A stretch of DNA of 64,000 nt from Pseudoflavitalea sp. G-6-1-2 (GTDB taxonomy: Bacteria > Bacteroidota > Bacteroidia > Chitinophagales > Chitinophagaceae), in NCBI RefSeq assembly GCF_012927185.1, contig NZ_JABBGB010000001.1, positions 496,001-560,000 of the forward strand, given 5' to 3'. Shown here piece after piece: positions 25,751 through 34,227 of the stretch. Numbering within the stretch: the stretch's first letter is position 1; every line of letters starts with the position of its first letter. The position numbers were made by a program, and so were the translations under genes. Under the pieces are notes generated by a model. It was not told the origin of the DNA. It was given only the letters and a program-made list of their open reading frames with translations, and ran no database searches.

Positions 25751-27322
25751 ATGAAGCAATGTATACTCTTTGTTCTATTTGTTGTCTGTTTCGCTACAAT
25801 TAAGGCGCAGCCTGCTTCTCCGGAAAAAACCTATGGAGAATTATTTCGGGAAGTACAGATGAAAAAGATCTATGCAGACAGCAAAACATTTGTGGATTGC
25901 ATTCCTAAGAGAAACCCTTCTGCCATCATGCAGGATTATGCGAAGCAGAAAGGAAAGAATTTCGATCTGAAGAAATTCGTTGAAGAGAATTTCACTCCGC
26001 CATACACACCTCAGCTGAACTACATACAGCAGGAGAAAGATATCACAGTACATATCCGCAATCTCTGGGGCATGCTGCGCCGCGAACCCGATAATCCTTC
26101 CGAAGGAAGTACTTTGCTTCCCCTTCCAAATCCATACCTCGTTCCCGGAGGAAGGTTCCGTGAAATTTATTACTGGGATTCTTACTTCACCATGCTCGGA
26201 CTGAAAGAAAGCGGCGAGACCGCTCTCATCAGGAACATGGTAGATAATTTTGCTTACCTCATCAACACATATGGTCATGTTCCGAATGGCAACAGAAGTT
26301 ATTACCTCAGCCGTTCGCAACCACCTTTCTTTGCACTGATGGTAGATCTGCTTTCCGAATTGCAGAGCGATACCATCTATGCCACTTATCTTCCGGCGCT
26401 CGAAAAAGAATACCAGTTCTGGATGGAAGGGTCTGCCAAACTCAAGCCTGGTCAGTCTTTCAAGCGATCGGTTAAACTGGCCGACGGAACAGTGATGAAC
26501 CGTTACTGGGACGATCTGGCCACTCCCCGCCCCGAAGGCTATCGTGAAGATGTGGAGCTGTCTAAAAAATCCAAACAGTCTCCCGCTCTGCTGTATCGCA
26601 ATCTCCGCGCCGCAGCAGAAAGCGGAATAGATTTCAGCAGCCGCTGGTTAGCCGACGGAAAAAATCTTCAGACCATTCAAACCACGCAATATATTCCCGT
26701 AGATCTCAATACGCTTCTCTACAAACTCGAACTAGGCATTGCACGTGGCAACCTGCTCAAAGGAAGAGATTCCATTTCTGCCGCCTTCAGCAAAAAAGCA
26801 GACAAACGAATTCTCGCCATCGACAAATATTGCTGGAACAAAAATCTCAATTACTACACCGACTATAATTTCGTGAGCAGAAAAACCAGCAATCTGGTTA
26901 CACCTGCCGGCATGTATCCTTTCTGTCTCTTCAACCGCAAGCTCGATTACATGAGCCTGCTCGCCCGCAATGCAGCCAACACTGTACGCGAACAACTGCT
27001 GAAAGAAGGCGGCGTGTTGTCGTCGGTGAATGCAACAGGTCAGCAATGGGATGCCCCCAACGGTTGGGCGCCCCATCAATACATGACCATCTGGGGATTT
27101 GAAAGATGCGGACAACGGGAACTGGCCCGCGACATCGCCCAACGCTGGACCAAACTCAATGCAGACGTGTACAAACGCACCGGCCGCATCATGGAAAAAT
27201 ACAATGTTACCGACACTAAACTCGAAGCCGGAGGAGGCGAATACCTGGGGCAGGATGGCTTCGGCTGGACCAACGGCGTATTTTTAAGATTGATTGCCAT
27301 CTACGGAATGCCAAAGGAATGA
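25751..27322 (+). CDS. treA: Periplasmic trehalase (GH37)
   Basis: Hydrolyses alpha,alpha-trehalose to glucose. 523 residues with signal peptide about 1-19 (ending IKAQ). Both trehalase signatures are present: PGGRFREIYYWDSYF about 131-145 and QWDAPNGWAP about 431-440; the glycine-rich GGGEYLGQDGFGWTNGV is near the C-terminus. Length is close to E. coli TreA. The gene is monocistronic or read through into the beta-lactamase gene 24 bases later, although that gene has its own promoter box. Confidence 0.95.
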   Translation: MKQCILFVLFVVCFATIKAQPASPEKTYGELFREVQMKKIYADSKTFVDCIPKRNPSAIMQDYAKQKGKNFDLKKFVEENFTPPYTPQLNYIQQEKDITVHIRNLWGMLRREPDNPSEGSTLLPLPNPYLVPGGRFREIYYWDSYFTMLGLKESGETALIRNMVDNFAYLINTYGHVPNGNRSYYLSRSQPPFFALMVDLLSELQSDTIYATYLPALEKEYQFWMEGSAKLKPGQSFKRSVKLADGTVMNRYWDDLATPRPEGYREDVELSKKSKQSPALLYRNLRAAAESGIDFSSRWLADGKNLQTIQTTQYIPVDLNTLLYKLELGIARGNLLKGRDSISAAFSKKADKRILAIDKYCWNKNLNYYTDYNFVSRKTSNLVTPAGMYPFCLFNRKLDYMSLLARNAANTVREQLLKEGGVLSSVNATGQQWDAPNGWAPHQYMTIWGFERCGQRELARDIAQRWTKLNADVYKRTGRIMEKYNVTDTKLEAGGGEYLGQDGFGWTNGVFLRLIAIYGMPKE

Positions 27323-27330
27323 TACCTTTG
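27323..27330 (+). promoter_or_regulatory. -7 promoter box of the class D beta-lactamase gene
   Basis: TACCTTTG matches TAnnTTTG exactly, 16 bases before the ATG and directly after the trehalase stop codon. A -33 element is not clear. Confidence 0.45.
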
Positions 27331-27346
27331 CGCAAAATTCTGAGAG

Positions 27347-28168
27347 ATGATACGTAGCGCTATTGCTGTTTTACTGATCGCTGCATTTGCAGCCTGTACC
27401 CCCAACAATGTAACACAGGATACATCACTGGAGAAATATTTCAAGGAGAACAATGTAACCGGTGTATTCGGTCTGTTCGATAATGGTCAGGGACATTTCA
27501 CGCTGTCTAACACCACAAAGTTTACAGACAGCACGTACCTTCCTGCATCCACCTTCAAAATCGTGAATTCACTGATCGGTCTGGAAACCGGCGCAGTACT
27601 CGATTCTGCCACCATTATTCCTTACGACAGCACCCGCACTTCGCGCGATGAGTGCAAAGGTGATATGACGATGTACAATGCCTTCCGCATCAGCTGTCCC
27701 AACTGGTATCAGGAACTCGCAGAGCGCATCGGCAAACCACAGATGCAACACTGGCTCGATACGCTCGGATATGGACAACGCAATGGAAGATTCGAACTCA
27801 AAAACAATCTCGATACCTTCTGGCTCGACAACTCCATCAAAGTAACTGCCGACGAGCAGCTCGGTCTGGTAAAAAAACTGTACTTCGATCAGTTGCCATT
27901 CAGCAAACGTTCCATGCGTATCGTGCGCAATATGATGCAGTGGGAGAACAACAGCAACTATCAGCTCTACTACAAAACAGGATGGGGATATAATGAGAAA
28001 AACAACTCCATCGGATGGATTGTAGGATGGATCGAAGAGAACAAACACCCTTACTTCTTCGCACTGCAGGTTGAATCTGCTGATCCGAATGTGGATTTTA
28101 AAACAATCCGTATCAAGATCCTCAAAGATATCCTGAAGCACTACGGCTACATGGAAGGAAAGAAATAA
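27347..28168 (+). CDS. Class D (OXA-type) beta-lactamase, predicted lipoprotein
   Basis: 273 residues with lipobox AFAAC (Cys 17). Serine beta-lactamase residues: S68-T-F-K71 (nucleophile and carbamylable Lys), W159 in DTFWLDNSIKVTADEQ, and K210-T-G212. The alignment with OXA-48-like enzymes is continuous (YQELAERIG, FSKRSMRIV, SIGWIVGW). Two second-tier motifs deviate: SxV is S116-C-P118 and YGN is Y142-G-Q144. Function as a periplasmic penicillin-hydrolysing enzyme is likely but its efficiency cannot be read from sequence. Confidence 0.88.
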   Translation: MIRSAIAVLLIAAFAACTPNNVTQDTSLEKYFKENNVTGVFGLFDNGQGHFTLSNTTKFTDSTYLPASTFKIVNSLIGLETGAVLDSATIIPYDSTRTSRDECKGDMTMYNAFRISCPNWYQELAERIGKPQMQHWLDTLGYGQRNGRFELKNNLDTFWLDNSIKVTADEQLGLVKKLYFDQLPFSKRSMRIVRNMMQWENNSNYQLYYKTGWGYNEKNNSIGWIVGWIEENKHPYFFALQVESADPNVDFKTIRIKILKDILKHYGYMEGKK

Positions 28169-28225
28169 CACAATTACGGCACAGTTTTAGCTTTAATATT
28201 CATCCATATTATCCTATATTACCCT

Positions 28226-29224
28226 GTGGCCCGTTTTGAACATATAAATTATTTGATTGGTCTCCTCGCTCTGATAGTGCTGGGAGGCCTTTTTGCATTT
28301 ATCCTTTTCTGGAAAAAGCGTACTGTAAAAAAGATAGGAGACCCGCGGCTGGTAAAAGAACTCACGCGGAAATATTCTCCCTTCAATTTCCTTTTCAAGT
28401 TTCTGCTGATTGTGGTCACGTTTACGGCCATCATCTTTGGTGCTGCCAATCTGCAGATGCCCGGTGCGGAAGATGCCGTATCGCGCAAAGGCATCGATGT
28501 GGTGATTGCCATGGATGTGAGCAAGAGCATGCTCGCCGACGATATCAAGCCCAACAGGCTGGAACGCGCGCGGCAACTGGTGTACAAACTGATCGATAAA
28601 TTCCCGGACGACCGGATCGGTCTGGTTGTATTTGCAGGGCATGCTTATCTTCAAATGCCACTCACAACCGATCATGCAGCAGCGAGAATGTATGTGCAGC
28701 AGGCCAGTCCTGATATCGTAGCGGCACAAGGCACCGTTATCTCCGAAGCCCTGCGCGTAAGCAATGAAGCATTCAACAGCAAGGAAAGGAAATTCAAATC
28801 CATCATTCTCATCACAGATGGAGAAGACCACGACGAAAAAGCCATTCCATTTGCGCAGCAATTGGCGCAGGATGGAGTAATGATCAATACAGTGGGTATC
28901 GGATCGGCAGAAGGTTCGCCTATTCTGGATCCTGCCACCAACGATTTCAAAAAAGATCCCAACGGCAATACAGTAATTTCCAAACTGAACGAACCTGAGC
29001 TGCAGCAGCTCGCGGCCACTACCAATGGCACGTATATCAGATTATCAGAGCCCGATGAAGCGGTAACAGCGCTGGACAATCAGTTGGATAAGATCGAAAA
29101 AACAGCTACCGGCGATAATTCACTGCGCGAATACATCAGTTATTTCCAGTGGTTCCTTGCACTGGCGCTGATATTCCTCGTAAGCGAATTTTTCTTTCCT
29201 GAAAGAAGTTTCAAAACCGCATGA
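28226..29224 (+). CDS. BatB-like von Willebrand factor A membrane protein
   Basis: 332 residues: two N-terminal membrane helices (about 8-28 and 53-70), a VWA domain about 88-280 with an intact MIDAS (DVSKS, a Thr in MPLTTDHAAA, TDGEDHD) and a C-terminal membrane helix (about 305-325). GTG start, since no ATG occurs in frame for about 90 codons. It overlaps the next gene by four bases (ATGA), matching the batB-batC order of Bacteroides aerotolerance operons; the usual moxR, DUF58 and batA genes are not adjacent. Confidence 0.88.
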   Translation: MARFEHINYLIGLLALIVLGGLFAFILFWKKRTVKKIGDPRLVKELTRKYSPFNFLFKFLLIVVTFTAIIFGAANLQMPGAEDAVSRKGIDVVIAMDVSKSMLADDIKPNRLERARQLVYKLIDKFPDDRIGLVVFAGHAYLQMPLTTDHAAARMYVQQASPDIVAAQGTVISEALRVSNEAFNSKERKFKSIILITDGEDHDEKAIPFAQQLAQDGVMINTVGIGSAEGSPILDPATNDFKKDPNGNTVISKLNEPELQQLAATTNGTYIRLSEPDEAVTALDNQLDKIEKTATGDNSLREYISYFQWFLALALIFLVSEFFFPERSFKTA

Positions 29225-29841
29225 AGAACCTGATCACCATAGCAAGCTTTGTACTGTGTGCTGTTGCTGCATCCGCACAAACAGAGAACACTGCTATCCG
29301 AAAAGGCAATCAGTTGTATAAAAAAGGAAAGATCAGCGAAGCAGCCGGCGAGTACAGCAAAGCTGTTCAGCAGAATCCCAATAATCCTGTAGCACAATTC
29401 AATCTGGGTAACGCACAATTCAGAAAGAACGAATTTGCAGATGCCGAGAAAGATTTCGAGGCAAGCGCTGCCAGTAATCCATCCGATACCAGGCTTCAGC
29501 AAAAAGCGCTGTACAATAAAGGTGTATCCCTCTCCAAACAAAAGAAGCTGGTGGAGAGCATCGATGCTTACAAAAAAGCATTGCGCATCGATCCGGCGGA
29601 TGAAGACACCCGCGTGAATCTCCAGAAAGCGTTGGAAGAACTGCGCAAGCAAACACAGAAGCAGCCGCAGGATCAGCCACAGCAGCAGCAAAAAGACAAT
29701 AAGCAGAAGCCAGAGCCGAAGACCAATAAAAAACGCCTGGAGCAACAGCTCAAATCACTGCAGCAGAAAGAGCAGGAGATTCAGGAAAAAATGCAGAAGA
29801 ACCGCGGCAAGGCCGGCAGTCAACCCGAAAAAGACTGGTAA
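29221..29841 (+). CDS. BatC-like TPR protein
   Basis: 206 residues: signal peptide about 1-19 (ASAQ), tetratricopeptide repeats about 23-140 (NQLYKKGKISEAAGEYSKAV; NLGNAQFRKNEFADAEKDFE; NKGVSLSKQKKLVESIDAYK) and a disordered Gln/Lys-rich tail ending in a coiled coil. Translationally coupled to the VWA gene by a 4-base overlap. Predicted periplasmic scaffold working with the VWA protein. Confidence 0.88.
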   Translation: MKNLITIASFVLCAVAASAQTENTAIRKGNQLYKKGKISEAAGEYSKAVQQNPNNPVAQFNLGNAQFRKNEFADAEKDFEASAASNPSDTRLQQKALYNKGVSLSKQKKLVESIDAYKKALRIDPADEDTRVNLQKALEELRKQTQKQPQDQPQQQQKDNKQKPEPKTNKKRLEQQLKSLQQKEQEIQEKMQKNRGKAGSQPEKDW

Positions 29842-29862
29842 AATGATGTGGGCCAGGATTGC

Positions 29863-29870
29863 TACCTTTG
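29863..29870 (+). promoter_or_regulatory. -7 promoter box of ispG
   Basis: TACCTTTG, exact match to TAnnTTTG, 19 bases before the ispG ATG at 29890. It also argues against the earlier in-frame ATG at 29848. Confidence 0.5.
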
Positions 29871-29889
29871 TACCCACAATAATAACCTC

Positions 29890-31884
29890 ATGCAGCTTTA
29901 CTGCGAATCACTTACTGAGAACAAAAGGATCAAAACCGTAGAAGTAAAGATCGGCGATCTCTTATTGGGCAACGGGCATCCCATACGCGTACAAACCATG
30001 ACCACTACAGATACCATGGATACTATCGGTACTGTAGAGCAGACCATCCGATGCATCGAAGCAGGTGCAGAACTGGTGCGCATCACAGCTCCCAGCAAAA
30101 AAGAAGCAGAGAATCTCCTCAACATAAAGAACGAATTGCACAAGCGAGGCTATCACACACCGCTTGTGGCAGACATCCATTTCACTCCGAATGCTGCCGA
30201 GATCGCAGCACGCATTATCGAAAAGGTGCGCGTGAATCCCGGCAATTATGTCGACAAAAAGAAATTCGAACAGATCGATTATACCGATGCTGAATATGCA
30301 GAGGAGATCGATCGCATCCGCGAGCGCTTCACCCCGCTGGTGAAGATCTGCAAAGAATACGGCACAGCCATGCGCATCGGCACTAACCACGGCTCACTGA
30401 GCGACCGCATCATGAGCCGCTACGGTGATACAGCCAACGGCATGGTGGAATCTGCGATGGAGTTCCTTCGCATCGCACGTGGCGAAAGTTACCACAACAT
30501 CGTACTGAGCATGAAGAGCAGCAATCCGCAGGTAATGGTGCAGGCCTACCGCCTGCTGGTGCAAACCATGCAGAACGAATTCGGCCTCATCTATCCCTTA
30601 CACCTTGGTGTAACCGAAGCCGGTGATGGAGAAGACGGAAGAATAAAATCAGCCATCGGTATCGGCACATTGCTCGAAGATGGCATTGGAGATACCATCC
30701 GAGTTTCGCTCACGGAAGATCCCGAGTTTGAAATTCCTGTTTGTCAGGATCTCGTGAAAAGATACAGCACTATCAAACCCACTGAATTTAAAGTACCTGA
30801 AGTAGAAAAGCTGAGCTATGATCCATTCTCTTACAACAGACGCGACAGTTATGCCGTAGACAATATCGGCAGCAAGCAGGTGCCTGTTGTGATTGCAGAC
30901 CTCAGCAAGCTCGAAACCATTACTCCGCATGATCTGCAGAGCATCGGTTATACCTACGACGAACCCACAGACAAGTGGAATATCAGTGATGCCGCAGCAG
31001 ATTATGTTTTCACCGGATCAAAAATTCTTGATTTCAATCTTCCGGGTACGCTGAAAGTGATCGTGAATGAAGATGCGATCGGCAACGCCAGTGATCCTTC
31101 CAAATACTTTCCCATATTCGATGCAAAGCAATTTGCTGAGTCTAACAATAAGAATCGTCACCTGAATTTTGTGATGCTGGATTGCTTCAGTGATCCATCC
31201 TCCAGGATAGAAGAGCATATGGGTACCTGGGCCAATGAGGCTTCAGTAGTGCTTTGCCTGAGCAGCACGCGTCAGAACGCCATGCAGGCTATCCGCCGCA
31301 TGTTTGTTGAACTGCACAAGCACAATATCAAGAACCCTGTTGTGCTGATCACAGACAGCAACGGGCAAACACCCGACGAACACCTGATCCACTTCGCTAC
31401 GGAAACCGGAGCACTGCTGCTCGATGGTTTCGGCGATGGCATCTGCCTCGGTTACGGAAGCAATGCAAAACACGAAAGCCTTCAAACCAAAGGCCGCACC
31501 TATCTTCCGGTGAAAGACAGCAATCAGTGGACCAACAATACAGCTTTCTCCATTTTGCAGGCTACGCGCACGCGTATCTCCAAAACAGAATACATTTCCT
31601 GCCCCAGTTGCGGACGTACTTTGTTCGATCTGCAGGAGACCACTGCGAAGATCCGTTCGGTGACCAATCACCTGAAAGGCGTTAAGATCGCCATCATGGG
31701 ATGCATTGTGAATGGCCCCGGTGAAATGGCCGATGCAGATTTCGGATATGTAGGAAGCGGTCCCGGAAAGATCACACTCTACAAAGGCAAAGAAGTAGTG
31801 AAACGAAATGTAGACAGCAATATCGCTGTAGAAGAACTGATCAATCTGCTGAAAGACAGCGAGGCCTGGGTTGAACCAGCATAA
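29890..31884 (+). CDS. ispG: 4-hydroxy-3-methylbut-2-enyl-diphosphate synthase, long form
   Basis: IspG (GcpE) catalyses the penultimate step of the MEP isoprenoid pathway, reducing MEcPP to HMBPP with a 4Fe-4S cluster. 664 residues from MQLYCESLTE; the length shows the three-domain form (TIM barrel, inserted domain, reductase domain) found in plants and Bacteroidota. Barrel motifs: QTMTTTDTMDT, PLVADIHFTPN, RVNPGNYVDKK, GTNHGSLSDRIM. Cluster cysteines: CPSCGR about 571-574 and MGCIVNGPGEM about 605. Confidence 0.95.
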   Translation: MQLYCESLTENKRIKTVEVKIGDLLLGNGHPIRVQTMTTTDTMDTIGTVEQTIRCIEAGAELVRITAPSKKEAENLLNIKNELHKRGYHTPLVADIHFTPNAAEIAARIIEKVRVNPGNYVDKKKFEQIDYTDAEYAEEIDRIRERFTPLVKICKEYGTAMRIGTNHGSLSDRIMSRYGDTANGMVESAMEFLRIARGESYHNIVLSMKSSNPQVMVQAYRLLVQTMQNEFGLIYPLHLGVTEAGDGEDGRIKSAIGIGTLLEDGIGDTIRVSLTEDPEFEIPVCQDLVKRYSTIKPTEFKVPEVEKLSYDPFSYNRRDSYAVDNIGSKQVPVVIADLSKLETITPHDLQSIGYTYDEPTDKWNISDAAADYVFTGSKILDFNLPGTLKVIVNEDAIGNASDPSKYFPIFDAKQFAESNNKNRHLNFVMLDCFSDPSSRIEEHMGTWANEASVVLCLSSTRQNAMQAIRRMFVELHKHNIKNPVVLITDSNGQTPDEHLIHFATETGALLLDGFGDGICLGYGSNAKHESLQTKGRTYLPVKDSNQWTNNTAFSILQATRTRISKTEYISCPSCGRTLFDLQETTAKIRSVTNHLKGVKIAIMGCIVNGPGEMADADFGYVGSGPGKITLYKGKEVVKRNVDSNIAVEELINLLKDSEAWVEPA

Positions 31885-31901
31885 CTATCATCTTACCACA
31901 T

Positions 31902-31935
31902 AAAAAAAGCGGCGCTCCTGTACAGAAGCGCCGCT
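31902..31935 (-). terminator. Terminator of pheS
   Basis: Perfect 9-bp stem AGCGGCGCT (31908-31916) / AGCGCCGCT (31927-31935), followed on the minus strand by seven T's. It also lies just after ispG on the plus strand, where its T tract is weak. Confidence 0.88.
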
Positions 31936-31964
31936 GGTATTTTGGAAGGGCTCTATCGAAGCCC

Positions 31965-32993
31965 TTAAGTTATTGGTGTGAACTGTTGCAGGAACCTTAC
32001 ATCGTTCTCACTGAACAGACGGATATCGTTGATTCCGTATTTCAGCATCGCTGGTCTTTCGATACCCATACCGAATGCGAAGCCGGTGTATTTGTTGGGA
32101 TCGATCTTGCAATTCTCCAGCACTTTCGGATGCACCATTCCGCAACCCAGGATCTCCAGCCAGCCGGTACGTTTGCACACTGCACAGCCTTCGCCATGGC
32201 AGATGAGACATTGCACATCCATCTCTGCACTTGGTTCGGTGAATGGGAAGTAGCTCGGACGGAAACGGATCTTGATATCCTTTCCATACATTTCCTGCAC
32301 AAAGAAGTAGAGCGTTTGCTTCAGATCCGCGAAGCTCACATTCTCGTCGATGTACAAACCTTCGATCTGATGGAAGAAGCAGTGGCTGCGTGCACTGATG
32401 GTCTCGTTGCGATAAACGCGGCCGGGACAAACGATGCGAAGCGGCAACTGGCCTTTCTCCATGTTACGGATCTGGGTATTGCTGGTGTGTGTACGCAGCA
32501 CCCAGTCTGGGTTTTGCTGAATATAGAAAGTATCCTGCATATCGCGGGCAGGATGGTTCTCTGCGATATTGAGTGCCGTGAAATTGTGCCAGTCGTCTTC
32601 GATCTCCGGACCTTCCGCAGTGGAGAATCCGAGGCGATTGAAAATGCTGATCACATGATTCAGGAATAAGTTGATCGGATGGCGTGTGCCGAGTGTGAGT
32701 GCATCACCGGGAAGTGAAACATCGATGCTGGCTGCCTGCTGAGTGCTTCCACCCAGTTGCTCTTTCCAGCTGTCGTATTTTCCTTCTGCCAGTTGTTTGA
32801 ACTCGTTGAGAATCTGGCCGAATTCTTTTTTCTGGTCAACCGGTACATTCTTCATTTCGGCAAAGAGATTCTTCACAATGCCTTTGGTACCTAAGAACTT
32901 GATCCGGTAGGCTTCCAATGAGTCGGCTCCATTGGTGGGGGTTTCTTCGATTTCCTTCTTGAAGGCGGCGATCTGTTGTAACAATTGCTCCAT
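31965..32993 (-). CDS. pheS: Phenylalanine-tRNA ligase alpha subunit
   Basis: Catalytic subunit of the (alpha-beta)2 synthetase charging tRNA-Phe; 342 residues. N-terminal coiled coil about 1-90, then class II motif 2 (GRVYRNETISARSHCFFHQIEG), FRPSYFPFTEPSAEMDV, a cysteine-rich loop CLICHGEGCAVCK, and motif 3 GFAFGMGIERPAMLKYG. The start is MEQLLQQI at 32993. The promoter box TATCTTTG ends only four bases before the ATG, so the message may be nearly leaderless. pheT is not in this window next to it. Confidence 0.95.
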   Translation of the reverse strand: MEQLLQQIAAFKKEIEETPTNGADSLEAYRIKFLGTKGIVKNLFAEMKNVPVDQKKEFGQILNEFKQLAEGKYDSWKEQLGGSTQQAASIDVSLPGDALTLGTRHPINLFLNHVISIFNRLGFSTAEGPEIEDDWHNFTALNIAENHPARDMQDTFYIQQNPDWVLRTHTSNTQIRNMEKGQLPLRIVCPGRVYRNETISARSHCFFHQIEGLYIDENVSFADLKQTLYFFVQEMYGKDIKIRFRPSYFPFTEPSAEMDVQCLICHGEGCAVCKRTGWLEILGCGMVHPKVLENCKIDPNKYTGFAFGMGIERPAMLKYGINDIRLFSENDVRFLQQFTPIT

Positions 32994-32997
32994 GTGG

Positions 32998-33005
32998 CAA
33001 AGATA
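32998..33005 (-). promoter_or_regulatory. -7 promoter box of pheS, very close to the start codon
   Basis: TATCTTTG on the minus strand, exact TAnnTTTG match, separated from the ATG by four bases. Confidence 0.4.
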
Positions 33006-33060
33006 CAAAAGTAAGGCCGCTGGTAGCCATCAATTTGCAAGTTTCAATTATATTGCACCC

Positions 33061-34197
33061 ATGTCGGATATTTTGAACATAGAGGATTTTCTGGACCCCG
33101 TGAACAGGGCCATGCTTTCACATGATGAGGACTATAAAGATGGACAGATCGGGAAGATCATCGATGTTTATGAAGAGGTGCTGCCGGAGCTGGAACTCGC
33201 TGATATTGTTCTGGTAGGATGCGGGGACTCCCGCGGGGCAGGCATCAATATCCACAGTACTGATAGTCCGGATACCATCCGCGCCGAATTCTATCAGGCC
33301 TTCTACTGGCATACGGATATCCGCATAGCCGATGTGGGCAACGTAAAACGCGGCCACTCCCTCAACGATACCTATGCCGCCCTCAAAACCGTAGTGAGCG
33401 CCCTCACCGGATTGGGCAAACTGGTGGTGATCCTCGGCGGAACCCACGATCTCACCCTGGCACAATACCGTGTGTATGCCGATCAGGAAGAGATCATCGA
33501 AGCCGTATGCGTTGATGCACTCATCGATCTCGACATCGACAGCCGCCAGCGCGACAAGAATTTCCTGATGGAAATGCTCACCGGCGAACCCAATTTTATC
33601 AAGCATTACAATCATATCGGTTTCCAGAGTTACTACGTGCATCCGCGTATGCTCGAAACCATGGACAAACTCCGGTTCGACTGCTTCCGCGTAGGTCATA
33701 TCAAGGAAGCCATTGAAGAAATGGAACCGGTGATCCGCAACGCCAAACTCTTCAGTTTCGATATAGCTGCCATCGCACATGCATTCGCTCCGGCCAACGG
33801 CATCACGCCAAACGGATTCAACGGAGAAGAAGCCTGCATACTCATGCGATATGCCGGATTGAGCCCAAACATAAACACAGTGGGCATTTACGGCTATATG
33901 CAGGAGCACGATCGCGATAATCTCACAGCCAAACAGATCAGTCATATGCTCTGGTATCTCATCGACGGGCGCAGCCGCGGACTCCGCGAAGCGAGGCTCG
34001 AAGAGAAGGAATCTTTCAACGAATTCACCATTGCATTCGCAGAGATCGAAACCGTTTTTCTCCAAAGCAAGCGCACCGGAAGATGGTGGATGCAGCTGCC
34101 CGATCAGCAGTTCATCGCCTGCTCCTATAAAGACTATATCGTTGCCAGCAGAAATGAGATCCCCGAACGCTGGCTCCGCGCACAGGAAAGAAGCTAA
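33061..34197 (+). CDS. Arginase-fold (ureohydrolase family) protein with partial metal site
   Basis: 378 residues from MSDILNIEDFL. The ureohydrolase fold is shown by GGTHD (126-130), DALID (152-156) and SFDIA (232-236). By alignment with arginase, ligands H129, D152, D156 and D234 remain, while the His of DAHxD is Leu 154 and the second Asp of SFDxD is Ala 236. Those two lost residues belong to the second Mn site only. Proteins like this are often labelled formimidoylglutamase; with one metal site the reaction may differ. An upstream in-frame Met would overlap pheS. No histidine-degradation genes adjoin it. Confidence 0.8.
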   Translation: MSDILNIEDFLDPVNRAMLSHDEDYKDGQIGKIIDVYEEVLPELELADIVLVGCGDSRGAGINIHSTDSPDTIRAEFYQAFYWHTDIRIADVGNVKRGHSLNDTYAALKTVVSALTGLGKLVVILGGTHDLTLAQYRVYADQEEIIEAVCVDALIDLDIDSRQRDKNFLMEMLTGEPNFIKHYNHIGFQSYYVHPRMLETMDKLRFDCFRVGHIKEAIEEMEPVIRNAKLFSFDIAAIAHAFAPANGITPNGFNGEEACILMRYAGLSPNINTVGIYGYMQEHDRDNLTAKQISHMLWYLIDGRSRGLREARLEEKESFNEFTIAFAEIETVFLQSKRTGRWWMQLPDQQFIACSYKDYIVASRNEIPERWLRAQERS

Positions 34198-34227
34198 GAC
34201 GAAAACATAATTTGGTATATTGCTGCT

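Noticed and set aside
33118-34065. 315-codon minus-strand frame
   Set aside because: Antisense to the arginase-fold gene.
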